From: CAYMUR01 sp964393615
Lineage (GTDB): Bacteria; Planctomycetota; Planctomycetia; Pirellulales; Pirellulaceae
Length of the DNA: 51,459 nt
Assembly: GCA_964393615.1 (NCBI GenBank)
Contig: CAYMUR010000029.1
Coordinates: 1-51,459 of the forward strand
Direction of reading: 5' to 3'
Of the stretch, positions 1 to 8,063 are shown in pieces. Under the pieces are notes generated by a model, which was not told the origin of the DNA, did not search any database, and worked only from the letters and a program-made list of their open reading frames with translations. Every line of letters begins with the position of its first letter. Positions within the stretch are counted from its first letter, which is position 1. Made by a program: the position numbers and the translations under genes.

Positions 1-1
1 G

Positions 2-3000
2 CGCATCGCATGCAGCGAGGATGGCAGCAGTTCAAGAGGCGGTGTACTTCTCTACGCCAGCTTTGACCAAAGCAAGGACGCCGACTACGCGGTCGGAAGC
101 CCCACAGCCCGGTTTCACGAGGGCGGTGGGTCGCTAAATGCGGACGGGCTCGGTTTTCGCGGCTCGGCACTGCGCAGCGGGGACGGAGAGGGATATGTCG
201 AGTATTCCGCGCAAGACAACATCAATCCTCGGGAAGGTACGATTGAGTTCTGGATGTATGCGCAGGATTGGGATCACGACGACGGCAATTTTCACCGGTT
301 CATTAATGTCCGCGGTGAGGGGGAAATACTTTTTTATCTCAGGCCACCCGGCGCGGGCGAGTTTGTCATTCGATCCATCAGCAAGACCGCCAACAGGGCC
401 TACGGATCAAACCCACTCAAAGGCAGGTGGAACTGGTACGCCATGACGTGGAAACCGGGCCAGGACCTGGGGTTCTACATCGGGGGTATCAAGGCCTCGG
501 GGGAAACCTGGTCTCACAACTGCTCCGCGGCTTCGGGGCCGTTGCCAGAGCTGGAGAAGTTGCGATACATCTACATCGGCGATTTCGGCGGAAACGCGGC
601 ACGCCAGGCACACACGCTGATCGACGAGGTCTACATCTATGATCGTGCGCTGACGCGCGAGGAAATCGATTGGGTGGCCACAAACGCCCTGACGCGCGAA
701 CGTGGCATGGACATCCCAGGAAATTTCATGCAGCCCAAGATAAGGGTAGTGCCGGATCCGGCCAAGCGCTCACTGGTAGTGGAGATCGACAGCGGCGACC
801 GCAGCGGTAATTTCGCGGGCCAGGCGCGCTTGGAGCCTGCAGCGGGAACCACCTCCGCGCCCATCGTGCAGACAAACGGCAGATTCGGCGAGGCGGTCAT
901 CTCCTATTCCAAGCTGCCACAGGGTAAGTACAACGTTATCTCAGACCTCACGACCGGGGACGGCCAGGCCGTCGCGTCGATCACCACGACGTTTGTCGTT
1001 CCAGGGCCACCGGTTTGGCTCAAAGAAAAAATCGGAGTCAGCGACACGCCACCAGCACCATGGACGGCGGTCCAGGTCGAGGGGAACCAGGTAACCGTCT
1101 GGGGACGCGACTATCAACTGGGGACATTCGGACTGCCGACGAATCTCGAGACGCAGGGCTCCTCGATACTGGCGGGTCCGATCCATTTCAGAGCGGTTTC
1201 CAAAGGCTCGGATGTCACCTGGACAGCGGGAGAACGTCGGGTCGCAAAAAAGACCGCGGCCGAAGTCGTTTGGGAAGGCACATCCAGCAGTATACTGGGC
1301 AAGCTACATTGGCGAACACAGGCAGAGTATGATGGGTTTCTGTTACATGATTTTTCGCTGACACCTGCCGAGGGCGCCGCCATCGAGTGGATGGAAATGC
1401 GCATACCAATCCGCAAGGAATACGCCAGGCTCTACTCGAAAGGCTCGAGGACGCGCGGCTTTCTCCCCAGGGGGGAAGGCACAATCGAAAGCGCTGGAGG
1501 ATACTGGTGGATCGGCACGGATGATGTGGGCCTCTGCGGTGCAACCGAACACAACAATTCGCTGATCCAAGGCGCCGAGGGGGCTTTCTCGATAGTGCGA
1601 GAGCCAAACGGAAACGTTGCAGTGAACTACCGGTTTGCCGGTAGGCCCACCTCGCTCACCGAACCATGGAAGCTGCGGCTTGTGCTGCAGGCCACGCCCA
1701 CCAAACCCTTGCCAGCGGACTGGCGTAGCTGGCGCGACGCCGCACCGTTCACAGGTCCTTCTGCGGACTACCGCACATGGCCGGGCAACGTGAAACTGTG
1801 GATCGCCTATCCCTGGCCGCATCCGGCAGCGCACAGACATTTCGCGATTCCCGTGGTGAAGGACCCGAACTGGTATCGCAATCACGTGCAGAATCTGCAT
1901 GCGGGTGGCTCAGGAATGTGGCGCGACTCCAGTCCGCTGAAAGAGGTGTCTACGCCCGGCGTCAACACGAAGTCATCCGGGAACAGGGTGCTACCCTACA
2001 GCATGTTCGCTTTTATGGCGCCCGGGCTGCCCGAGTGCGACTTCTATTGGCGAGAGTGGTTCAACCCCCTGGGCTTCTCCAGCCTCGGTGAGGGATTATA
2101 CAAGTACGCCGCCGTACGTCCGGTTCCGTCCTATATCGACTTTATGACATGGAAGCATCGCGAACTGATCCGGGAGTACGGACACGATGGACTCTATGTG
2201 GATTTCGCCGGCTTGTGTCAACCGGCGCTCGCCCCGGAGCACGGCCTGGGATACGAACGCGGCGGCAAGATGCATCCCACCGAATTTCCAATCGTGGCGA
2301 CCCGCGAAATGTGGAAGCGGATGTATACGATGCTGCGCGAAGAGAATCCAAATTCACTCGTCGTCGGCCATACATCCGAAAACTCGTGTGTGCCCCTCCT
2401 TTCTTTCCTCGATCTCTGGCAGCCCGGCGAGGGCAATTGGTTTGGACAGTTAAAGGACGATTATCTACAGGTGCTGCCATTGGACGAACTGCGCGCGGAA
2501 TTCCGGGCGCAGCATTTCGGCGGAATCCCCTGGTGGTTGCCCGCATGGCAAAGAGCAGCGGTTCTCGAAGACAAAGACGTGGCCGTTCGTCGCGAAGATG
2601 GCAGCGTCGGCACGGTCAGCGTTGAAAAGACGCACCATATGCTCGGTATTGCTCTGTTACTGGACATCCACGTCTGGCCGATTACCGGAACCAACTACGA
2701 AGCGGTCAGGCCACTGTATGCCGTCCAGGACGAGTTCGGCATGGGCGACGTGACCTTCTCCGGATACTGGGACAACGCCCGGCTCATTGGCGGGCAGACG
2801 GACCAGATCAAAGCCAGCGCCTACAAGAAGCCTGAGGGCGGAACACTCATGGTCGTCTACAACACGGCAAGAGAGACCGTACCCGCGAGGCTCACCGTCG
2901 CCTGGAACCAACTTAAGTCGGACGGCCCATTGGAGGTTTTCGACGCCTATACAAAGCAGACCGTCACCGTGAGTGGCGGCGCCCTCACTCTGGATGTTCC

Positions 3001-3034
3001 GCGGCTCAACTATCGACTGCTGTGGGTTCGTTAA
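2..3034 (+). CDS. LamG-domain, glycoside-hydrolase-like protein (5' end outside window)
   Basis: The frame is open to the left edge, so the N-terminus and any signal peptide are missing; about 1010 codons remain before TAA. Residues ~14-155 look like a LamG/concanavalin-A-like carbohydrate-binding module: it opens with LLYASFD, contains EGTIEFWM and closes with LIDEVYIYDRALTREEI, the usual last strand. A beta-rich middle part follows. From ~residue 560 the sequence looks like an alpha/beta barrel: YGHDGLYVDFAG (~727-738) resembles barrel strands that end in a catalytic Asp in glycoside hydrolases, with D729 and D734 as candidates. The C-terminus is beta-rich, as in many such enzymes. Export and polysaccharide breakdown are inferred from the domain mix; the substrate is unknown. 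By eye the gene is more GC-rich than the genes after 3.3 kb. Confidence 0.7.
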   Translation, partial: RIACSEDGSSSRGGVLLYASFDQSKDADYAVGSPTARFHEGGGSLNADGLGFRGSALRSGDGEGYVEYSAQDNINPREGTIEFWMYAQDWDHDDGNFHRFINVRGEGEILFYLRPPGAGEFVIRSISKTANRAYGSNPLKGRWNWYAMTWKPGQDLGFYIGGIKASGETWSHNCSAASGPLPELEKLRYIYIGDFGGNAARQAHTLIDEVYIYDRALTREEIDWVATNALTRERGMDIPGNFMQPKIRVVPDPAKRSLVVEIDSGDRSGNFAGQARLEPAAGTTSAPIVQTNGRFGEAVISYSKLPQGKYNVISDLTTGDGQAVASITTTFVVPGPPVWLKEKIGVSDTPPAPWTAVQVEGNQVTVWGRDYQLGTFGLPTNLETQGSSILAGPIHFRAVSKGSDVTWTAGERRVAKKTAAEVVWEGTSSSILGKLHWRTQAEYDGFLLHDFSLTPAEGAAIEWMEMRIPIRKEYARLYSKGSRTRGFLPRGEGTIESAGGYWWIGTDDVGLCGATEHNNSLIQGAEGAFSIVREPNGNVAVNYRFAGRPTSLTEPWKLRLVLQATPTKPLPADWRSWRDAAPFTGPSADYRTWPGNVKLWIAYPWPHPAAHRHFAIPVVKDPNWYRNHVQNLHAGGSGMWRDSSPLKEVSTPGVNTKSSGNRVLPYSMFAFMAPGLPECDFYWREWFNPLGFSSLGEGLYKYAAVRPVPSYIDFMTWKHRELIREYGHDGLYVDFAGLCQPALAPEHGLGYERGGKMHPTEFPIVATREMWKRMYTMLREENPNSLVVGHTSENSCVPLLSFLDLWQPGEGNWFGQLKDDYLQVLPLDELRAEFRAQHFGGIPWWLPAWQRAAVLEDKDVAVRREDGSVGTVSVEKTHHMLGIALLLDIHVWPITGTNYEAVRPLYAVQDEFGMGDVTFSGYWDNARLIGGQTDQIKASAYKKPEGGTLMVVYNTARETVPARLTVAWNQLKSDGPLEVFDAYTKQTVTVSGGALTLDVPRLNYRLLWVR

Positions 3035-3330
3035 AACGCCGTCGGTCACACTAACCGGTTTTTCCGTAAGCCTCGATGCTGAAACGCGGTTTGGAGGAAA
3101 CCGTTCCGCATCTCCAGAAGCTGCAGGGGCGGGCGATGAAGAGGGAGTATTGTCGATTAGCTATCCGGCTAGTGCGGCGATCTGCCGCAAACGCCTTCGC
3201 GTTCATTCCCTGTCCTGGGTGTTGTACAAGCCCACCAGTGGCTGACGTGTGCCGCACACATAGAGACTGTGTGACGGCACTGCCTTGCAAAAAGGCCAAG
3301 CTGGGCATTGCATGCTGCTCAAGTCGCACT
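3035..3330. other. Spacer after the GH-like gene, no gene seen
   Basis: About 300 bases between the GH-like gene (plus) and the end of the monooxygenase gene (minus), so both genes end here. A short inverted repeat, TGCGGC-GATCT-GCCGCA (3173-3189), could fold in RNA from either strand but has no T-run after it, so I do not call a terminator. No convincing reading frame. The change from GC-rich to more balanced composition falls here. Confidence 0.5.
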
Positions 3331-4425
3331 TCAGCTGGCCGACAGACGTTCAATCGCAGGTAGAGCGGGCACGATTTCTTCCGCCACTACCGACATACAA
3401 CGACGCCAGCGTTCCAGGTCGTCGAAATCGTGCTTGATCATGAGCAGCGTGCCAAAGCCGCCAGTGACATCCCACAGTTCTTCCAACTGTTCGATGCAAG
3501 ACCGTTTGTCACCGATAATGCAGAGGTTCTTCAACATATACTCAACGGTCGCGTCCTCGTCCGGCATGCTCGAATCCGACTTCACCAAACTCAGCATTTT
3601 CGCATTTCGCATCAGTGTGAGTAAATAGTCCAAGGATGCCGCGAAAGAACTCTGGCGACAAAAATCCCAAGCCTGGTCGTTCGACTCTCCAACAAAAATG
3701 CTCCGCGACACTCGCCAAATGTCGCGACTTGGCTCGGGCAACCCCGCCTCCGCGGCTCCCTCACAATAGGTTTCCCAGTGCTGAGCTACCGTGTTTCGAT
3801 GCACGAGGTTGGTCGAAAGAGGCAAATAGCCCCTTTGGCCACCGATCGATCCACCCTTCGAATCGGCACTCATCAGCGTCATGCCAATCGGCGGGTGGGG
3901 TTGCTGAAACGGTTTTAATGGATACCCCATGCGCAGGTCAGCGCTGTGGTTTTTCATGTTTATCTGCCAGAATTTTCCGTTGAATTCAAAGGGAGGATCC
4001 TGAGTCCACAACATGAGTACGATCTCGTGTGCTTCGGCGGTCATTTGCGCTTGAGTTTTCCCGTCAGGGAGACCGAATAATTCCCAATCCGTCGGCACGC
4101 CACCCTGGCCAAACCCCCAATACAAGCGGCCATGAGAAAGATGATCAAGCAAAGCGATGCGCGCTGCCACATTCGCCGGGTGATGTTGAGGCATGATCGA
4201 CACACCAATCCCCAACTTGATGTTTTTCGTGCGGGCAATCATGTTCGCCATGAAGACGTCGTTGGCGACGATCGGTTCCCATTCAAGTGTAACATGATGC
4301 CCACACCAGGCTTCCGCGAATCCAAGTTGGTCAGCGTAGACAATAAATTCAACGTCCTCGTCAAAGCATTCCGTGCGAGGTTTTTCTGGAGGATGAAGGG
4401 GCATCAAGAACGCACCAAGTTTCAT
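3331..4425 (-). CDS. LLM-class flavin-dependent oxidoreductase (luciferase-like monooxygenase)
   Basis: A complete 364-residue protein, normal for the bacterial luciferase-like (F420/FMN) family, which forms a TIM barrel and oxidises small organic substrates with reduced flavin. Seen in the sequence: the N-terminal MKLGAFLMP strand, FAEAWCGHH near residues 35-45, and MPQHHPANVAARIALLDHLS followed by GRLYWGFGQGG, the region that contacts flavin phosphate in this family. The limonene-hydroxylase/alkanal-monooxygenase type is most similar. The ATG at 4425 is preceded by GGAG nine bases upstream. It follows the MBOAT gene on the same strand, but the 380-base gap means operon membership is uncertain. 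The substrate cannot be read from the sequence. Confidence 0.88.
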   Translation of the reverse strand: MKLGAFLMPLHPPEKPRTECFDEDVEFIVYADQLGFAEAWCGHHVTLEWEPIVANDVFMANMIARTKNIKLGIGVSIMPQHHPANVAARIALLDHLSHGRLYWGFGQGGVPTDWELFGLPDGKTQAQMTAEAHEIVLMLWTQDPPFEFNGKFWQINMKNHSADLRMGYPLKPFQQPHPPIGMTLMSADSKGGSIGGQRGYLPLSTNLVHRNTVAQHWETYCEGAAEAGLPEPSRDIWRVSRSIFVGESNDQAWDFCRQSSFAASLDYLLTLMRNAKMLSLVKSDSSMPDEDATVEYMLKNLCIIGDKRSCIEQLEELWDVTGGFGTLLMIKHDFDDLERWRRCMSVVAEEIVPALPAIERLSAS

Positions 4426-4785
4426 AAATCACGTCTCCAAATACTGCTGGGCCCAATGAGAAAGAAAGGCAATGTTCGTGTGACCCTTCGTCGATGTGGT
4501 TGGACTGTTGTCCCGGTAGGTGAGTATATGTCAATCAATGATCACGGGAAACCAGACTACCATCGACAGCTCCCCAGCGGTTTCGCATTTGAACACCGTC
4601 AGGTACACAGAACTACGATCAGCCGGTCGGTGGAAACGTCGACAACAGCGGGGGCACCGTAGCTTCCGGTAACAGATCCGAGAGCTTGACCGTCGCGATT
4701 TCAAAATTTTCCCCTGAGGTCTTGGATGGAGATACGCTGGCCAGGACATGAACCTGCCATTCCCTCACCGAGAGAAGGCCACTAT
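4426..4785. other. Spacer between MBOAT and monooxygenase genes
   Basis: About 360 bases with only short open frames and no recognisable protein. It begins, in minus-strand direction, with the second copy of the 24-base duplication that carries the MBOAT stop codon (see the repeat at 4786-4833). No clear terminator or promoter seen; the ribosome-binding GGAG for the monooxygenase lies at its low-coordinate end. Confidence 0.45.
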
Positions 4786-4833
4786 CTACAACTCGATTCC
4801 AATCAGGGGCTACAACTCGATTCCAATCAGGGG
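4786..4833. repeat. Exact 24-bp tandem duplication spanning a stop codon
   Basis: Two perfect copies of a 24-base unit, 4786-4809 and 4810-4833. Read on the minus strand each copy encodes PLIGIEL-stop. The copy at 4810-4833 is the real end of the MBOAT gene; the other lies just behind the stop and is untranslated. The duplication therefore left the protein unchanged. Confidence 0.95.
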
Positions 4834-5805
4834 CCAAACGCAGCCTCGAAGAAACGGTTGGTGAAACAGCAACGGCAGCGGAAGCACGATCCAAGACAGC
4901 GTCCATAGTCGACCTAGCATCGGCCGCGAGTTAATCAACTCGGCTAACGCGATCCAACGACTCTCGATCAACATCCCCATGCCGTGCAGAGCAAAGTACA
5001 GTAGGGGCCAGCCGAATCCGGCGCGCACGGGAACGCTGATGGCCAGTTCGTGCAGAATCCCTGAGAAAAGGAAGGCCATAAGCAGAGCGGGTAAATTCCC
5101 GCATGCGCCCCGCAGAGGTCGAAAAATCGCAAGTGTCGTCATTTCTGAAAATGCGAGATTCCACCGTTTTCCCCAGAACTCCGCCAGACTTTTTGACTGC
5201 AAAGGCGAGCGGAACACCGAGTCGCATTCCGCGCCCAGCCATCGCCAGCAACCAGTCAGTAGATTAAATACACCAAAGTGAAGCATCAGACTGACGCCAG
5301 GCAAGAGCAAGACCGTAGAAACAAATCGCCGCAAAAGGTCCCACTCACTCGCAAAGAGCCATGCGCCACGCGCTGTCAGCACGAATGTCAGGCCCAATGT
5401 CAGATTCTTTACGCCTCGCCAAAAATAGGTCGCGGTGTTGGGACGCGGAGTACGCGGCACCTTGGCAAACGCCGCTGGACGCATCCCGACCCAAAACCCC
5501 GCAAAACCGATCCACTGCCAGAAACTGAGTTGTGTTTTGCCTGGCAGACGAACTTCCGTGGCGACGACAATCTTCATGGTGTAAAGCAGCATGCCGATGA
5601 TCACCAGCATGCGAAAGCCCGCAGGCTGCGAAACCGTATACAACTCCATGCCCCCCACGCCAACGACCACCATCAACCAGGCGATACTTCGTGCTAGGAT
5701 GACCGACGAAACGCGCGTCACGACGTGACCAACGAGCAACACGATCGGCAATGCCGCCAAGGCGATCATCGCCCCACGCATATCATTCGGCATGTAGGCG
5801 TTCAC
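4810..5805 (-). CDS. MBOAT / wax-synthase-like membrane acyltransferase
   Basis: A polytopic membrane protein of 331 residues from the chosen start. It carries FWGKRWNLAF and, further on, FRPLRG, then SGILHELAIS with a conserved His in a hydrophobic segment; these mark the wax-synthase branch of membrane-bound O-acyltransferases (MBOAT_2), in which that His is catalytic. Such enzymes esterify a fatty acyl chain to an alcohol, giving wax esters or other lipids; the acceptor is unknown. I prefer the GTG at 5805: it has GGAGG six bases upstream and its first bases form GTGA with the TGA of the preceding gene (5802-5805). An ATG at 5793 is the alternative. Coupling to the small membrane protein suggests joint function. 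The last eight codons with the stop are tandemly duplicated. Confidence 0.8.
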   Translation of the reverse strand: MNAYMPNDMRGAMIALAALPIVLLVGHVVTRVSSVILARSIAWLMVVVGVGGMELYTVSQPAGFRMLVIIGMLLYTMKIVVATEVRLPGKTQLSFWQWIGFAGFWVGMRPAAFAKVPRTPRPNTATYFWRGVKNLTLGLTFVLTARGAWLFASEWDLLRRFVSTVLLLPGVSLMLHFGVFNLLTGCWRWLGAECDSVFRSPLQSKSLAEFWGKRWNLAFSEMTTLAIFRPLRGACGNLPALLMAFLFSGILHELAISVPVRAGFGWPLLYFALHGMGMLIESRWIALAELINSRPMLGRLWTLSWIVLPLPLLFHQPFLRGCVWPLIGIEL

Positions 5806-6224
5806 CGCGCTCCTCCGATATTCATCCATGCAACATAACCATAGACTATGGTTAAAATGATAAAAAGTCCTACTAGCAGCCACTCGGCAACGACGAAGAT
5901 GAATCCCGTAGGCACGTCACTGTGGTCGAAATAAGCGAATTGAATGCCAACCCGCGCCCCCCAATAGATCCCGATGAATGCGGACAGAGCCAACGACAGG
6001 GGACCACCCGCCACCAAGTCCGCAGGCATCGTAACGGAAACAACTCCGAAGAAAAGATTCGTGCTCCAAATATAAGCCGTGTAAGTCCAGAACACCTGCC
6101 GCGTCAACGGCCGAAGTTGCGCAACGTCTTCATGCCATCGCAACACGCGAGGTATTATCAAACTCCCGACAGCAAGACACAGTTGCCCCACTCCCGCTAG
6201 GAACACCAATGTCTTCAGAGTCAT
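5802..6224 (-). CDS. Small polytopic membrane protein coupled to the MBOAT gene
   Basis: 140 residues from the ATG at 6224 (GGAAAGA upstream); a GTG at 6242 would add six residues. Four hydrophobic segments are visible: near residues 4-22 (TLVFLAGVGQLCLAVGSLII), around the WTYTAYIWSTNLFFGVVSV stretch, the LSLALSAFIGIYWGARVGI stretch, and the C-terminal VVAEWLLVGLFIILTIVYGYV. I do not recognise a named family. Its stop codon overlaps the GTG of the acyltransferase, so the two are probably made in fixed ratio and may form a complex or act in sequence in the inner membrane. No catalytic motif is seen. Confidence 0.75.
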   Translation of the reverse strand: MTLKTLVFLAGVGQLCLAVGSLIIPRVLRWHEDVAQLRPLTRQVFWTYTAYIWSTNLFFGVVSVTMPADLVAGGPLSLALSAFIGIYWGARVGIQFAYFDHSDVPTGFIFVVAEWLLVGLFIILTIVYGYVAWMNIGGAR

Positions 6225-6997
6225 TATTATTTTTCTTTCCACTGTTGATAATTAGAGATCGTACGATAAGTCAACCACTCGGCGGCAAGCGTCATAACAT
6301 TCTTACAGAGACTCTCTTGACGACAAACTCCATTTACTTGAGGCAACCTGTCCGACGCCGCAGCAAAACAAATAATTGCCCGACCTCTTCTTTAACCCTC
6401 GCTGCATGGGACACCGCTCCCCCCTCAAGTATCAACTTTTTGAGCCCCGTTTGCGAGTACTGGTGGCCACCTCCACTTCCACACCGGCAGGGCCTTTTTT
6501 GTCTACCGTTGCTAGAAGTTGACTTCCCAAAAAAACTTGTGTTGTCTCAGGATCGCCACGTGAACGACAATCACTGTCAGTGCCACATCGATTGCCCTCT
6601 CGAGACACCTGATTTGCAGTAAATATGCTGCGACCAAGTCTCGTGTCGCCGTGAGTTGTAGCAGCTTTCCCCATGGCATTTCGCGATAGACGGGTCCGAT
6701 TCGCGCCGCCTCCACCTGGCAGCGTCTGTTTCAGACGGTGCTTGTTTTGTCTGTTGATATCTGCAGACAACAGCAAGCACATTTTGATTGTTCTAGGAGA
6801 ACCCATATTTTGGGAAGCAAGAACACTTGAAAATTAAACCTACGCCCTGACTTGGAACCTTAACACTCACTGAAAGAGGACTGTTGACCTGAAAAGTTGC
6901 CTGATAGACCTGTAGAAGATATTTTGTTTGAATAAATGCCGTGGAACTGTTTACAACTCCACCAACTGAATACAATGAGTTCGAACAATAATAGCAA
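6225..6997. other. Gene-poor stretch upstream of the P450 remnant
   Basis: About 770 bases with several short overlapping open frames and none convincing. It must hold the promoter of the minus-strand membrane-protein/MBOAT pair, whose start is at 6224. It is also where the missing 5' part of the P450 gene would be expected, but I could not find it in frame. One minus-strand frame at 6512-6715 faintly resembles a P450 N-terminus in the wrong orientation; I do not call it. Confidence 0.45.
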
Positions 6998-7249
6998 GTG
7001 ATACCAACTATTTCAGATGTTCAGAAAACCAAGAGTCGACCAAATAATAAACACATTTCGTTCGGAGCCGGACCTCACTATTACGTCGGGGCACCACTGT
7101 CACGACTGGAAGCTCAGCTGGCCATTACCACGCTCATTCGCCGTCTGCCTAACCTGAGACTGGCGGCGAATGAATTGCCTGTGCTATCTTCCAATAACTT
7201 TTTTCGTGGTCGAACCGATTTACCATTGGAATTTGACTCAACCTTCTAA
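6998..7249 (+). pseudogene. Cytochrome P450 C-terminal remnant, haem cysteine lost
   Basis: 83 codons match only the C-terminal end of a bacterial cytochrome P450 (normally ~400 residues). The haem-binding loop is clear: FGAGPHYYVGAPLSRLEAQ fits the FGxGxHxCxGxxLARxE signature, followed by the LIRRLPNLRLA helix end. The position of the obligatory thiolate Cys is Tyr29 (codon TAC at 7082-7084; TGC to TAC would be one transition). With the rest of the protein absent and the axial ligand gone it cannot be a working P450. It ends 23 bases before the RraA-family gene on the same strand, so it was probably operonic with it before decaying. Confidence 0.85.
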
Positions 7250-7272
7250 CCACAAACAACGAGAAACACACA

Positions 7273-7959
7273 ATGACGATTCACAGCCCTGAAACAATCG
7301 AAGCGTTAAGACACATCGACAGCGCAACGGTTTCCAATGCGATTGAAAACTTCAACGTGCGAGATCGCGCAGCAGGTTTTGCCAATCTGGATTTACAATG
7401 CCAATTTCCCGAGTATAAACCCCTGGTGGGTTATGCCATCACCTGCACGGCTGATACCATGTCACCGGGTGAACAACGGCCATCGCAAATGGATAATCTC
7501 TGGGATCTGGTCCATGCTTCCCCGAAACCGGCCGTGGTCGTGGTGCAGTACCTTGGTCCAGATCGTAAGAAGGGCTGCTTTTTCGGTGACATGTCAGCAA
7601 CGGGTCTGCATCGACTGGGTGCCGCCGGTGTCGTCACCGATGGTGGAAATCGTGACAAAGCGGGTATTGCCCGCCGAGCTCCCGGATTTCACGTCTTTTC
7701 TCCTGGCTGGGTCGTCTCCCACGGCCGAGGGGCGTTTCTTGACTTCAACGTCAATGTTTCTGTGTGCGGACTGAATATTATGCCTGGTGATCTACTGCAT
7801 GGGGATGCGAATGGCTTATTAACTGTTCCTCATGAAATTGCCGGCCAAATACCCGATGAGGCCCGCAATGTCCTCCAGAGAGAAGAAGGCTATTTTGATT
7901 TTTTGGAGAGTGAATCTTTTTCCTACGAGGAATGGAAACGCCAGTTAGCATCCCATTAG
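7273..7959 (+). CDS. RraA / HMG-CHA aldolase family protein
   Basis: 228 residues, complete. The family includes class II 4-hydroxy-4-methyl-2-oxoglutarate/4-carboxy-4-hydroxy-2-oxoadipate aldolases, oxaloacetate decarboxylases and the RNase E regulator RraA. Seen here: GDMSATGLHRLGAAGVVTDG then GNRD (~residues 106-130), corresponding to the family core G-x-x-x-A...GvV.DG..RD, whose Arg-Asp bind substrate and divalent metal. The later PGDLLHGDANGLLTVP matches the usual PGD-x-x-x-aD-x-dGv-x-x-vP segment. Given the nearby sugar importer and oxidoreductases, an aldolase or decarboxylase role in breakdown of an organic acid is more likely than RNase E control; this is inference. It is preceded by the P450 remnant. 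Confidence 0.88.
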   Translation: MTIHSPETIEALRHIDSATVSNAIENFNVRDRAAGFANLDLQCQFPEYKPLVGYAITCTADTMSPGEQRPSQMDNLWDLVHASPKPAVVVVQYLGPDRKKGCFFGDMSATGLHRLGAAGVVTDGGNRDKAGIARRAPGFHVFSPGWVVSHGRGAFLDFNVNVSVCGLNIMPGDLLHGDANGLLTVPHEIAGQIPDEARNVLQREEGYFDFLESESFSYEEWKRQLASH

Positions 7960-8063
7960 GAAGAAAACTATATCATCATCGACGACGGTGAAGGCCTCAT
8001 ACAAACTTATTTCGGCATACGCACCAGGCAGTCATTCCATGCACCTTGGCGACTCAAACTGAG

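Noticed and set aside
3173..3189. Hairpin TGCGGC-GATCT-GCCGCA as a bidirectional terminator
   Set aside because: Short stem and no T-run on either side.
4619..4906. Minus-strand frame with APDWNRVV repeated twice
   Set aside because: The repeat is the 24-bp duplication read out of frame with respect to the MBOAT gene.
6512..6715. Minus-strand frame with EAARIGPVYREMPWGKL, faintly like a P450 N-terminus
   Set aside because: Wrong strand relative to the P450 C-terminal remnant, too short, and the similarity is only a few residues.
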